Under the pieces are notes generated by a model. That model was not told where the DNA came from. It searched no databases and saw only the letters and a program-made list of their open reading frames with translations. From contig DVHY01000148.1 of the NCBI GenBank assembly GCA_018711755.1, positions 1 to 15,385 of the forward strand: a stretch of 15,385 nucleotides of DNA, read 5' to 3'. The position numbers and the translations under genes were made by a program. The stretch comes from Candidatus Limivicinus faecipullorum. GTDB taxonomy: Bacteria > Bacillota > Clostridia > Oscillospirales > Oscillospiraceae. Below are positions 6,825 to 14,461 of the stretch, one piece after another. Within the stretch, counting starts at the first letter, position 1. Every line of letters begins with the position of its first letter.

Positions 6825-7412
6825 ATGAATATTGAGAAAACTGTCCGCAACTTGGAGCTGCGGGGCTTCAAGGTCAGCCGCTTCTCCACCGGGGCAGAAG
6901 CCGCGGAATATCTGGCCCAGGCCCTCAAAGGCCAGACCGTGGGCATAGGCGGCAGCAAGACTGTGGACCAGATCGGCCTCTATGACAAGCTGGAAGAGGG
7001 AAAAGTCTTCTGGCATTGGAGAGTTCCCGGAGACGCCACCTACGCCTCCGCCGCCGCTGCCGACGCCTACATAACCGGCGCCAACGCCATAGACGAGGAC
7101 GGGGAGATCCTGAACATAGACGGCCGGGGCAACCGCCTGGCCGGTCAGCTCTTCGGCCACAAGAAGGTGTATGTGGTCGCCAGCGTGGCAAAGATCTGCC
7201 CCGACTTTGACAGCGCCCTCTACCGGGCCAGGAACACCGCCGCCACCCAGAACGTCCAGCGCTTCCCCAGCGACACCCCCTGCAAAATAGACGGCAAGTG
7301 CCACGACTGCCGCAGCCCCCAGCGCATCTGCAACGCCCTGGTGGTGCTCTGGGGCCCCATGATGGGCATGGAGACGGAAGTAGTACTTATAGACGAAACT
7401 CTTGGAATGTGA
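6825..7412 (+). CDS. LUD-domain protein (LutC / YkgG / DUF162 family)
   Basis: A 195-residue stand-alone LUD protein. Motifs: GIGGSKTVDQIGLYD (40-54), ITGANAIDEDGEILNIDGRG (83-102), NTAATQNVQRFP (137-148), and a C-terminal four-cysteine motif C153-x5-C159-x2-C162-x6-C169 (GKCHDCRSPQRIC). LutC with LutA and LutB oxidises L-lactate in Bacillus, but no lutA or lutB homologue is visible here, so lactate oxidation should not be assumed; this short clostridial form has no firmly known substrate. The cysteines could bind a metal or Fe-S cluster. The ATG at 6825 has AAGGAGG 7 nt ahead; an in-frame ATG at 6747 lies within the promoter and is discarded. The cupin gene starts 11 nt after the stop. Confidence 0.9.
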   Translation: MNIEKTVRNLELRGFKVSRFSTGAEAAEYLAQALKGQTVGIGGSKTVDQIGLYDKLEEGKVFWHWRVPGDATYASAAAADAYITGANAIDEDGEILNIDGRGNRLAGQLFGHKKVYVVASVAKICPDFDSALYRARNTAATQNVQRFPSDTPCKIDGKCHDCRSPQRICNALVVLWGPMMGMETEVVLIDETLGM

Positions 7413-7423
7413 GGTAATGGAAG

Positions 7424-7771
7424 ATGATAAGAAGAAGCGCTGAAAAGACCCTGGATGTGAAAAAGATGTTCGGCGGCGCCGGCGAGGCCAAGATGTACCG
7501 CATTCTGGACGGCGCCGATGAGATGTATGGTAAGGGCCGTATCTTCAACCACGTGGTGCTGGAGCCGGGCTGCGAGATAGGCTGGCACGTACACCAGGGT
7601 GACGGAGAGACTTATTACATCCTCAAAGGCCAGGGAGAATACAACGACAACGGCCAGCTCCTCACCGTGGGCCCCGGAGACGTTACCTTCGTGGATGCCG
7701 GAGAAGGCCACAGCCTGAAAAACACCGGCAAGGAAAATCTGGAGGCCATCGCCCTGGTCCTCTACAAATAA
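7424..7771 (+). CDS. Small single-domain cupin protein
   Basis: A 115-residue cupin_2 barrel. Cupin motif 1 reads GWHVHQGDGETYYILKGQG with probable metal ligands H55, H57 and E62; motif 2 reads VGPGDVTFVDAGEGHSLKN with H96. All four canonical ligands are present, so a bound divalent metal is expected. Small cupins of this type bind or isomerise small metabolites or act as ligand sensors; the substrate cannot be told. GAGG lies 9 nt before the ATG. It follows the LUD gene by 11 nt and probably shares its promoter. A 96-nt gap with dyads separates it from nfnA. Confidence 0.88.
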   Translation: MIRRSAEKTLDVKKMFGGAGEAKMYRILDGADEMYGKGRIFNHVVLEPGCEIGWHVHQGDGETYYILKGQGEYNDNGQLLTVGPGDVTFVDAGEGHSLKNTGKENLEAIALVLYK

Positions 7772-7785
7772 AACGTGGAATTGAC

Positions 7786-7824
7786 ACAGGAGCCCGTCCT
7801 GTTCAAGATAGATAAGCCATCTAT
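7786..7824. repeat. Two tandem 6-5-6 dyads upstream of nfnA
   Basis: ACAGGA-GCCCG-TCCTGT (7786-7802) and ATAGAT-AAGCC-ATCTAT (7808-7824) are perfect inverted repeats of identical geometry, 5 nt apart, with centres 22 bp apart (about two helical turns). Arm sequences differ. They lie between cupin and nfnA, 44 nt before the nfnA ATG. No T run follows either, so neither is a normal terminator. A consensus TTGACA at 7781-7786 touches the first dyad, but no good -10 was found at the right distance. Candidate CATAAT boxes occur at 7827-7832 and 7842-7847. Confidence 0.5.
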
Positions 7825-7867
7825 TTCATAATTTATCCCGGCATAATAAAATTTCAGAGGTGTGTAA

Positions 7868-8734
7868 ATGTACAAGGTTGTCACAAAGAAATTCCTGAAC
7901 GAAGCAAAAACCATATGCCTGTTTGAGATCGAGGCCCCCTTGGTCGCCCGTCACGCCAAGGCCGGTCAGTTCGTTATCTTCCGCCTGGACGAGCAGGGAG
8001 AGCGGGTGCCCGTCTCCGTGGCCGGCTGGGACCGGGAAAAAGGCACAGTCACAGTCATGGTCCAGGCCGCGGGCCGCACCACCAAAATGCTCCACACCGT
8101 GGAAGAGGGCGACTACATCAGCGATTTTGTGGGCCCTCTGGGCAAGGCCACGGAGATCGAGGGCCTGGAAAAGGTCTGCGTGGTGGGCGGCGGCGTGGGC
8201 TGCGCCATCGCCTACCCCATTGCAAAGGTCATGCATGAGGCCGGTATCGAGGTCACTTTCATTGCCGGCTTCCGCAGCGCCGATATCGTCATACTCAAGG
8301 ACGAGCTGGCCGCCGTGTCCGACAAGCTCATCATCTGCACCGACGACGGCAGCTACGGCGAAAAGGGCTTTACCACCCAGTACCTCCAGCAGGAGATAGA
8401 CGCCAACATCGACCAGGGCAAGCCCCAGTTCGACCGGGTAGTGGCTATCGGCCCGGATATCATGATGAAGTTCCTGGCCGACGTCACCCGCCCCTACGGC
8501 ATCAGCACCATCATCTCCCTGGACCCCATCATGGTGGACGGCACCGGCATGTGCGGCGGCTGCCGGGTCATCGTGGGCGGCGAGACCAAGTTCGCCTGCG
8601 TGGACGGCCCGGATTTCGACGCCCATCAGGTGGACTTTGACTCCCTGCTCAAACGCTCCGCCTTCTACAAGGACGAGCAGGAAAAAGCCTCGCAGCATAT
8701 CTGCAAGATGACGGGAGGTAAGCGCAATGGCTAA
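7868..8734 (+). CDS. nfnA: NADH-dependent ferredoxin:NADP+ oxidoreductase, subunit A (sulfide dehydrogenase-like FAD/NAD subunit)
   Basis: Small subunit of the cytoplasmic NfnAB transhydrogenase, which couples NADPH oxidation to reduction of NAD+ and ferredoxin by flavin-based bifurcation, and runs in reverse. The N-terminal ferredoxin-reductase-like FAD domain carries ERVPVSVAGW (46-55); the NAD domain carries VVGGGVGCAIAYPIAK (105-120). The C-terminal [2Fe-2S] region has C229, C232 and C244 plus nearby Asp residues (D219, D224). Three cysteines and one Asp is the ligand set described for NfnA structures. Length is 288 residues. AGAGG lies 7 nt before the ATG and the gene overlaps nfnB by 8 bp. 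SudB, and PyrK of dihydroorotate dehydrogenase, are close relatives; pairing with the next gene supports NfnA. Confidence 0.9.
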   Translation: MYKVVTKKFLNEAKTICLFEIEAPLVARHAKAGQFVIFRLDEQGERVPVSVAGWDREKGTVTVMVQAAGRTTKMLHTVEEGDYISDFVGPLGKATEIEGLEKVCVVGGGVGCAIAYPIAKVMHEAGIEVTFIAGFRSADIVILKDELAAVSDKLIICTDDGSYGEKGFTTQYLQQEIDANIDQGKPQFDRVVAIGPDIMMKFLADVTRPYGISTIISLDPIMVDGTGMCGGCRVIVGGETKFACVDGPDFDAHQVDFDSLLKRSAFYKDEQEKASQHICKMTGGKRNG

Positions 8735-10121
8735 TATGAGTATGGTAAAAAAACCCATGCCGGAGCAGGACCCCTCAGTCCGCACCGGGAACTTTGACGA
8801 GGTGGCTCTGGGCTACACCCCGGAGATGGCCATTGACGAGGCCAAGCGCTGCCTCAACTGCAAAAACATGCCCTGCCGCAGCGGCTGCCCCGTGTCCGTG
8901 CGTATCCCCGAGTTCATCGCCAAGGTGGCCGCCGGTGACTTTGACGCCGCCTACGAGATAATCACCTCCACCAACTCCCTGCCCGCCATCTGCGGCCGCG
9001 TCTGTCCCCAGGAGAAACAGTGCGAATCCAAGTGCGTCCGGGGCATCAAGGGCGAGAGCGTGGGCATAGGCCGTCTGGAACGCTTCGTGGCCGACTACCA
9101 TATGTCCAAGGAGGACAAGGAGCCCGTGGCCGTCCCCGAGTCCAACGGCCACAAGATAGCCATCGTGGGCTCCGGCCCCGCCAGCCTCACCTGCGCCGGC
9201 GACCTGCGGAAGCTGGGCTACGACGTGACCATCTTCGAGGCCTTCCACAAGAGCGGCGGCGTGCTGGTCTACGGTATCCCCCAGTTCCGTCTGCCCAAGG
9301 AGATCGTGGCCGCAGAGATAGACAACCTGAAGGCCATGGGCGTGAAGATAATCAACAACGCCGTTATCGGCAAAGCCGAGACCGTGGACGAGCTCTTTGA
9401 AGACGGCTTCGAGGCCGTGTTCATAGGCTCCGGCGCAGGTCTGCCCCAGTTCCTCCACATCCCCGGAGAAAACCTGCTGGGCGTATACAGCGCCAATGAG
9501 CTGCTCACCCGCGTGAACCTGATGAAGGCCTACCGGGACGATTACGACACCCCCATCAAGCACTTTAACCGTGTGGCCGTGGTGGGCGCCGGCAACGTGG
9601 CCATGGACGCCGCCCGTGTGGCAAAGCGTCTGGGGGCCGAGCATGTATTCATCACCTACCGCCGGGGCCGGGACGAACTGCCCGCCCGTCTGGAAGAGGT
9701 GGAGCACGCCGAGGCAGAGGGCATCGAGTTCCAGCTGCTGAACAATCCCACCCGTATCCTGGGCGGCGAGGACGGCCACGTGGTGGGCATAGAGCTGCTG
9801 CGCCAGGAGCTGGGCGAGCCGGACGCCAAGGGCCGCCGCAGCCCCGTGCCCGTGCCCGGCAGCGAGTGGGTGCTGGATGTGGACACCGTCATCATCGCCA
9901 TCGGCACCAGCCCCAATCCCCTCATCCGCAATACCACCGAGGGTCTGACCTTCACCCGCAAGGGCGGCATCGATGCCAACGATAAGGGCCAGACCTCCAG
10001 AGAGGGCATCTTTGCCGGCGGCGACGCCGTCACAGGAGCCGCCACCGTCATCCTGGCCATGGGCGCAGGCAAGACCGGCGCTCAGTCCATCGACGAGTAC
10101 ATAAAGAGCAAAAGCAAGTAA
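8727..10121 (+). CDS. nfnB: NADH-dependent ferredoxin:NADP+ oxidoreductase, subunit B (GltA-like)
   Basis: Large subunit, carrying the bifurcating FAD and the NADPH site. An N-terminal Fe-S domain has cysteines at 42, 45, 50, 54, 89, 93, 99 and 103, enough for two [4Fe-4S] clusters; published NfnB structures use a Glu as one ligand of the proximal cluster. FAD Rossmann motif GSGPAS is at 148-153, the NADPH motif GAGNVAMDAAR at 287-297, and the FAD-closing GIFAGGDAVTGAATVILAM at 427-445. Length 464 is typical. GGGAGG lies 8 nt before the ATG. The same fold serves as the small subunit of glutamate synthase (GltD) and is often labelled gltA. No large glutamate synthase subunit is nearby and nfnA precedes it, so transhydrogenase is the better call; a NfnAB paralogue of unknown acceptor (SudAB/Xfn type) cannot be excluded. 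Confidence 0.9.
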   Translation: MANMSMVKKPMPEQDPSVRTGNFDEVALGYTPEMAIDEAKRCLNCKNMPCRSGCPVSVRIPEFIAKVAAGDFDAAYEIITSTNSLPAICGRVCPQEKQCESKCVRGIKGESVGIGRLERFVADYHMSKEDKEPVAVPESNGHKIAIVGSGPASLTCAGDLRKLGYDVTIFEAFHKSGGVLVYGIPQFRLPKEIVAAEIDNLKAMGVKIINNAVIGKAETVDELFEDGFEAVFIGSGAGLPQFLHIPGENLLGVYSANELLTRVNLMKAYRDDYDTPIKHFNRVAVVGAGNVAMDAARVAKRLGAEHVFITYRRGRDELPARLEEVEHAEAEGIEFQLLNNPTRILGGEDGHVVGIELLRQELGEPDAKGRRSPVPVPGSEWVLDVDTVIIAIGTSPNPLIRNTTEGLTFTRKGGIDANDKGQTSREGIFAGGDAVTGAATVILAMGAGKTGAQSIDEYIKSKSK

Positions 10122-10140
10122 AGCTCCGATAACCCGATAA

Positions 10141-10190
10141 GCTATAATAAAAGACCTCCAGGTTTATACCTGGAGGTCTTTTATTATAGC
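10141..10190. terminator. Bidirectional terminator between convergent nfnB and murC
   Basis: A perfect 23-bp inverted repeat (10141-10163 with 10168-10190) around a TTAT loop. The GC core GACCTCCAGGT/ACCTGGAGGTC is flanked by A tracts on one side and T tracts on the other, so each strand ends its hairpin in TCTTTTATTATAG. It lies 19 nt after the nfnB stop and 20 nt beyond the murC stop and would serve both. Confidence 0.95.
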
Positions 10191-10210
10191 CAAACAGCTT
10201 TATGATACCC

Positions 10211-11581
10211 TTATTTTTCCGCTATGTTCTCGCCTATCTTGTACACGTCTCCGGCGCCCACGGTGAGGATGATGTCTCCGGGCCGGGCCCGGCGCTTCAG
10301 CTCCTCTTCCAGCTCCGGGAAGGTGGGGAAGAACTCCGCTCCTTCCACCTTCTCCGCCAGGGCGGCGGAGGAGATGCCGATGGTATTCTGCTCCCTGGCG
10401 GCAAATATCTCCGCCAGCAGCACCACGTCCGGCCGCTTCAGCTGCTCCACAAAGTCGTCAAAGAGGGCGGCAGTACGGGTATAGGTATGGGGCTGGAAGA
10501 CCAGGATGCTGCGCTTGTAGTTCAGCTCTTCCACGGTGTCCAGCAGGGCCTTCAGCTCCCCGGGGTGATGGGCATAGTCGTCATACACGTCCGCCCCGTT
10601 GAACTTGCCCTTGAACTCGAAGCGGCGGCCCGCCCCGTTGAAGCCCGCCAGGCCGTATTTCACCGCATTGGGCCTCACGCCAAGGCAGATGGCCGCTGCG
10701 GCGGCGGCCAGGGCATTCTTCACGTTGTGCAGCCCCGGCACGTGGAGGGTCACGTCGGTAAAGAGCTTGCCGTTGAACATGATGTCAAAATGGGAATTGG
10801 CCCCCAGAAATTCAACGTTTTCAGCATACACATCCGCCTTGTCGGTAAGGCCGAAGGTCATGACCGTTCTGGGCACATCCTTTATGGCTTCCATGGTGTT
10901 GGCATCGTCCAGGTTCGCCACCACACAACCGTCCTCCGGGGTGCGCAGGGCAAACTCCCGGAAGGAACGCTGCACGTCTTTCAGGTCCTTGAAAAAGTCC
11001 AGGTGGTCGGCTTCCACATTCAGAATCACCGCCACGGTGGGGTGGAAGGAGAGGAAAGAGTTATAGTACTCGCAGGCCTCCATTATAATGGTATTGCCGT
11101 GGCCCACCCGGTGGCCGGCGTTGAGCAGGGGCAGGGTGCCCCCTATCATCACGGTGGGGTCCTTGTCCGCCGCCATGAGTATATGGGTACACATGGAGGT
11201 GGTGGTGGTCTTGCCGTGAGTGCCGGAAATGCAGAGGGCGTTGCTGTAATCCCGGGAGATCGCCCCCCAGGCCTGGGTCCGCTCAAACACCGGGATGCCC
11301 AGCTGGCGGGCCCGGATTATCTCAGGATTGTCGTCATGGACGGCGGCGGTGCGCACCACGAACTCTATATCTTCCGTGATGTTCTCCGCCCGGTGGCCTA
11401 TGGCCACAGGTATGCCCGAGTCGGAGAGCGCTCTGGCGTTTTTGTTGTTGTTCATATCCGAGCCGCTGATGATGATGCCCATTCCCCGCAGCACATCCGC
11501 CAGAGACGACATGGACACCCCGCCTATGCCGATAAGGTGGCCTCTCCTGCCCGGTGATAGATAGTTGTTAAAATCCGTCAT
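10211..11581 (-). CDS. murC: UDP-N-acetylmuramate--L-alanine ligase
   Basis: Cytoplasmic Mur ligase that adds L-Ala to UDP-MurNAc with ATP, the first amino acid of the peptidoglycan stem peptide. Numbered from ATG 11581: the UDP-binding Rossmann segment HLIGIGGVSMSSLADVL (15-31), the ATP P-loop SGTHGKTTTT (119-128), then a central ligase domain with NVEADHLDFF and a C-terminal domain with YDDYAHHPGELKALL and FQPHTYTRT. The length of 456 residues fits. Start: ATG 11581 has GGAG 6 nt upstream; ATG 11593, four codons earlier, has poorly spaced candidates. It is a single gene, convergent with nfnB across a strong terminator and divergent from cca. Other mur genes are not nearby. Confidence 0.96.
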   Translation of the reverse strand: MTDFNNYLSPGRRGHLIGIGGVSMSSLADVLRGMGIIISGSDMNNNKNARALSDSGIPVAIGHRAENITEDIEFVVRTAAVHDDNPEIIRARQLGIPVFERTQAWGAISRDYSNALCISGTHGKTTTTSMCTHILMAADKDPTVMIGGTLPLLNAGHRVGHGNTIIMEACEYYNSFLSFHPTVAVILNVEADHLDFFKDLKDVQRSFREFALRTPEDGCVVANLDDANTMEAIKDVPRTVMTFGLTDKADVYAENVEFLGANSHFDIMFNGKLFTDVTLHVPGLHNVKNALAAAAAAICLGVRPNAVKYGLAGFNGAGRRFEFKGKFNGADVYDDYAHHPGELKALLDTVEELNYKRSILVFQPHTYTRTAALFDDFVEQLKRPDVVLLAEIFAAREQNTIGISSAALAEKVEGAEFFPTFPELEEELKRRARPGDIILTVGAGDVYKIGENIAEK

Positions 11582-11642
11582 AGAATACTCCATTGCCCTG
11601 GTATTCTCCCCCCGTTCTTCCCTGGTGTTAATACAATATCTA

Positions 11643-11671
11643 TTGAAGTCCGGGTGGAAAAATGCTAGAAT
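11643..11671 (+). promoter_or_regulatory. Promoter of the cca operon
   Basis: -35 TTGAAG (11643-11648), 17-bp spacer, -10 TAGAAT (11666-11671) preceded by TGC, an extended -10. Start predicted near 11678, giving a leader of about 120 nt to the cca ATG. In that leader CTCCGGCGGC (11709-11718) can pair with GCCG (11742-11745) and CCGGAG (11753-11758) with a 7-nt bulge. Confidence 0.65.
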
Positions 11672-11697
11672 TAAAATAAACCAGAAGATAGCAGATT

Positions 11698-11728
11698 GTA
11701 TTATAATACTCCGGCGGCCTCATTGCAA
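11698..11728 (-). promoter_or_regulatory. Promoter of murC, with palindromic -10 region
   Basis: Minus strand: -35 TTGCAA (11728-11723), 17-bp spacer, consensus -10 TATAAT (11705-11700). It has the same -35/-10 pair as the LUD promoter. The -10 sits inside a perfect 12-bp palindrome, GTATTATAATAC (11698-11709), so a TATAAT is present on both strands. Start predicted near 11693 leaves a leader of about 112 nt before the ATG at 11581. Confidence 0.7.
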
Positions 11729-11796
11729 GTAAATAATCCCCGCCGCCTGAGCCCGGAGCCAGCGTATACCCCTATTCTGCTGCAAGGAGTGCCTAT

Positions 11797-12990
11797 ATGG
11801 AAAACATCACGCCCCCCAAGCATGTGCTTCAGGTCCTGCGCAGTCTCAAGGCCAGGGGCTATGTGGCCTATCTGGTGGGGGGCTGCGTCAGGGACATGGT
11901 CCTGGGCGTGCATCCCAATGACTGGGACATCTGTACCAGCGCCCTGCCGGAGCAGGTGCTGGAGGTCTTTCCCCACGCCCGGCCCACAGGTATCCGCCAC
12001 GGTACCGTCACCGTGGATATAAACTCCCGCCATGTGGAGGTGACCACCTTCCGCTCCGAGGGGGACTATGCCGACCACCGCCACCCCAGCACCGTGCATT
12101 TCGTGGGCGAGCTCACCACGGACCTGAGCCGCCGGGATTTTACCATGAACGCCATGGCCCTGTCTCCCGACGGGCTGCTGCTGGACCCCTACGGCGGGCT
12201 GGAGGATATCCGCCGCCGCTGCATCCGCTGTGTGGGCGAGGCCCCCAAACGCTTTGAGGAGGACGCCCTGCGCATGTTCAGGGCTCTGCGCTTTTCCGCC
12301 CGGCTGGACTTCTTCATCGCGGAGGACACCCTGGCCGCCATTTCCCAGAAAGCCCCTCTGGCTTCCTCTCTGGCCGCCGAGCGGGTGCGGGACGAGGTGG
12401 AGAAGACCCTGCTCACCAAAAAGCCGGAGACCGTGGGCCGCATGGCCCAGCTTGGCCTGCTGGACGTATTTCTGACCAAACCGGGGAAGGAGCTGCCGGA
12501 GTTCTCCGCCGCCGCCTCCCTGCCTAAAAAAGCCCTGGACCGCTGGATGGCCTTGTGCCTGGTGCTCATCCGCCGGGGGCTCATATCCGACACAAGGGAC
12601 TTTCTCACCGCCCTGAAGCTGGACAGCCGCACCATCCGCTGCTGCACCGACGGCGTGGCCCTGCTCTCTCAGCCCAAGCCCTCCACGCCCCCGGACTGGA
12701 AGAGGCTGCTGTGCCGCATGGGAGTGGACACGGTGAGCTGTGCCGCCCGCTGCCTGGATGCTCTGGACGGCGGCAGCAGCTACAGGGAACTGAAAGCCAT
12801 TCTCAAAAGCGGCGACTGCTTTACCATGAAACACCTGGCCGTCACCGGGGATGACCTGGCGGAGCTGGGATTCAGAGGCCGGGAGCTGGGGGAGATGCTG
12901 GCCTTTCTGCTGGATTACGTTATCGAATACCCCGCCAACAACCGGCGGGAGCTGCTGCTCTCCCTGGCGGGGAACACGGAGGAACTGTGA
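11797..12990 (+). CDS. cca: CCA-adding tRNA nucleotidyltransferase (class II)
   Basis: Adds or repairs the 3' CCA of tRNAs from CTP and ATP without a nucleic acid template. Nucleotidyltransferase signature LVGGCVRDMVLG (26-37) followed by DWDICTSALP (42-51) with catalytic D42 and D44, then the HVEVTTFRSEGDY strand, the neck motif LSRRDFTMNAMAL, and RFEEDALRMFRALRFSARL, the tRNA head-neck junction. The 397-residue length is compatible with a class II enzyme lacking an HD domain; no HD motif is visible. AAGGAG is 7 nt before the ATG. The stop TGA overlaps the next ATG as TGATG, so the uracil-DNA glycosylase gene is translationally coupled. Confidence 0.94.
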   Translation: MENITPPKHVLQVLRSLKARGYVAYLVGGCVRDMVLGVHPNDWDICTSALPEQVLEVFPHARPTGIRHGTVTVDINSRHVEVTTFRSEGDYADHRHPSTVHFVGELTTDLSRRDFTMNAMALSPDGLLLDPYGGLEDIRRRCIRCVGEAPKRFEEDALRMFRALRFSARLDFFIAEDTLAAISQKAPLASSLAAERVRDEVEKTLLTKKPETVGRMAQLGLLDVFLTKPGKELPEFSAAASLPKKALDRWMALCLVLIRRGLISDTRDFLTALKLDSRTIRCCTDGVALLSQPKPSTPPDWKRLLCRMGVDTVSCAARCLDALDGGSSYRELKAILKSGDCFTMKHLAVTGDDLAELGFRGRELGEMLAFLLDYVIEYPANNRRELLLSLAGNTEEL

Positions 12991-13556
12991 TGGATACATG
13001 GGAAAGCCTTAAACACGACTGTAAAAGCTGCCGAGCCTGCTCCCTTGGAGACACCCGGCACAATCTTGTCTTCGGCGTGGGCAATGAGCAGGCGGAGGTC
13101 ATGCTCATCGGCGAGGGCCCCGGCGAACAGGAAGACCTGAAAGGCATACCCTTCGTGGGCCCGGCGGGAAAACTTCTGGACGATATGCTGGAAATGATTG
13201 ACCTGGACCGCAGCAAGGTGTATATTGCCAACATCGTCAAGTGCCGGCCGCCCAGGAACCGGGACCCCCTCAACGTGGAGCAGGAGGCCTGCCGCCCCTG
13301 GCTGGACCGGCAGATAGCCCTGGTGGACCCCAAGATAATCGTCTGCCTGGGCCGCATCGCCGCCATGAGCCTTATAAAGGAGGACTTTCGCATAACCCGG
13401 GAACACGGGCGCTGGTTCGACCTGGGCTCACGGCGCATAATGGCCACATACCATCCCTCGGCCCTGCTGCGGGATGTGGACAAAAGGCCGGAGGCCTTCA
13501 TGGACCTTCGGACACTTAGAAAGGAAATTCGGGCTGTCTGCAGCCGTACTTACTGA
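12990..13556 (+). CDS. Uracil-DNA glycosylase, family 4 (Fe-S type)
   Basis: Removes uracil from DNA to start base excision repair. Numbered from ATG 12990: [4Fe-4S] ligands C14, C17, C85 and C101 (CRACSLGDTR near the start; KCRPPRNRDP then EAC), the motif GEGPGEQED (41-49) that positions water and uracil, FVGPAGKLLD (55-64), and the HPS motif at 155-157. Length, 188 residues, is standard for the compact family 4. ATG 12990 has GGAGG 7 nt upstream and overlaps the cca stop by one base; a GTG at 12987 is also in frame but less well placed. C11 precedes C14 with CxxC spacing and could confuse ligand assignment. Confidence 0.92.
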   Translation: MDTWESLKHDCKSCRACSLGDTRHNLVFGVGNEQAEVMLIGEGPGEQEDLKGIPFVGPAGKLLDDMLEMIDLDRSKVYIANIVKCRPPRNRDPLNVEQEACRPWLDRQIALVDPKIIVCLGRIAAMSLIKEDFRITREHGRWFDLGSRRIMATYHPSALLRDVDKRPEAFMDLRTLRKEIRAVCSRTY

Positions 13557-13558
13557 TT

Positions 13559-14461
13559 ATGTTGGAATTCAAAACCCTCAGCCTTGAGGATAAAACATGG
13601 GTGGACGAACTGGTGAAAAGCGAGGGCTGCTACAGCGCCGGCTACAGCTTCGGCACCATTTATATCTGGAACAGCAATTACCGTCACCTGGTGGCCCGCC
13701 ACGGGGACCGTATGATAGAAAAGCTGCGCTACAGCAGCGAACCGGCCTACACCGCCCCTATCGGCAGCGGCAGCGTACTCCCGGCCCTGGACGCCCTCAG
13801 AGAATACTGCGACAGCCGGGGCCAGCAGCTGATCCTCCGGGGCGTGACCCAGCGGCAGATGGACTCCCTGGAAAAGGAGTGCCCCGGCCGCTTTGAATAC
13901 TCCGAAGACGTGGACTTCGCTGACTACATCTATCTGGCGGAGAAGCTGGCCACCTACTCCGGCAAGGCCCTCCACAGCAAGAAAAACCACTGCAACCGCT
14001 TCGAGGCGGAAAACGACTGGAAGTTCGTCCCCCTCACCCGGGAGCTCATCCCCGGCTGCATGGATATGATGGACCGCTGGACCGAGGATAACGCCCAGCG
14101 GCTGGACAAGAGCATAGTCTATGAGCACGAGGCCCTTATGAAGAGCTTCGCCGCCTATGAGAAGCTGGGCTTCGAGGGGGGCGTGCTCTACTCCGGGGAC
14201 AGGATAGTGGGCTTCAGCATGGGCGAGTTCTGCCGCTGCGACTGCTTCGACGTCCACTTTGAAAAAGCCTACAGCGATATAAACGGCGCCTACCCCATGG
14301 TCTGCCGGGAGTTCACCCGCATGCTCATGGCAAGGCACCCGGAGCTGCTGTACATGAACCGGGAGGACGACATGGGCCTTGAGCCCCTGCGCCGCTCCAA
14401 GCTCTCCTACAAGCCGGAGTTCATGGTGAGGAAATACACCGCCAGGTGGATATATGGCTGA
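13559..14461 (+). CDS. DUF2156 protein (phosphatidylglycerol lysyltransferase C-terminal-like)
   Basis: A 300-residue soluble protein of the DUF2156 family, which has a GNAT-related double fold shared with the catalytic domain of MprF aminoacyl-lipid synthases. Recognition rests on YSFGTIYIW (29-37), DYIYLAEKLATYSGKALHSK (122-141) with the following KNHCNRFE, GVLYSGDRIVGFSMGE (208-223), and the closing YMNREDDMGLEPLRRSKLSY (265-284). No membrane helices are seen, unlike full MprF. The substrate is unknown; an aminoacyl-tRNA-dependent transferase is a family-based possibility. The ATG lies 2 nt after the glycosylase stop with no clear ribosome site, suggesting coupling. A short GGCTG-TCTG-CAGCC stem (13532-13545) precedes it. 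Confidence 0.87.
   Translation: MLEFKTLSLEDKTWVDELVKSEGCYSAGYSFGTIYIWNSNYRHLVARHGDRMIEKLRYSSEPAYTAPIGSGSVLPALDALREYCDSRGQQLILRGVTQRQMDSLEKECPGRFEYSEDVDFADYIYLAEKLATYSGKALHSKKNHCNRFEAENDWKFVPLTRELIPGCMDMMDRWTEDNAQRLDKSIVYEHEALMKSFAAYEKLGFEGGVLYSGDRIVGFSMGEFCRCDCFDVHFEKAYSDINGAYPMVCREFTRMLMARHPELLYMNREDDMGLEPLRRSKLSYKPEFMVRKYTARWIYG

Noticed and set aside
6825..7412. Calling the LUD gene lutC and the region a lactate-utilisation operon
   Set aside because: LutA (CCG domains) and LutB (ferredoxin plus LUD) are not present, and nothing in the sequence indicates lactate as substrate.
7781..7809. Consensus TTGACA as the nfnA promoter
   Set aside because: The hexamer 17 bp downstream is CAAGAT, only 3 of 6 matches to TATAAT, and the TTGACA runs into a perfect dyad, so I do not call it a promoter.
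8775..9779. Long minus-strand open frames opposite nfnA, nfnB, cca and the nucleotidyltransferase
   Set aside because: They have the same composition signature as other antisense frames, lack ribosome sites, and oppose genes with clear cofactor motifs.
8727..10121. Calling this gene glutamate synthase small subunit
   Set aside because: No large subunit is nearby and it overlaps nfnA, which fits the transhydrogenase pair better.
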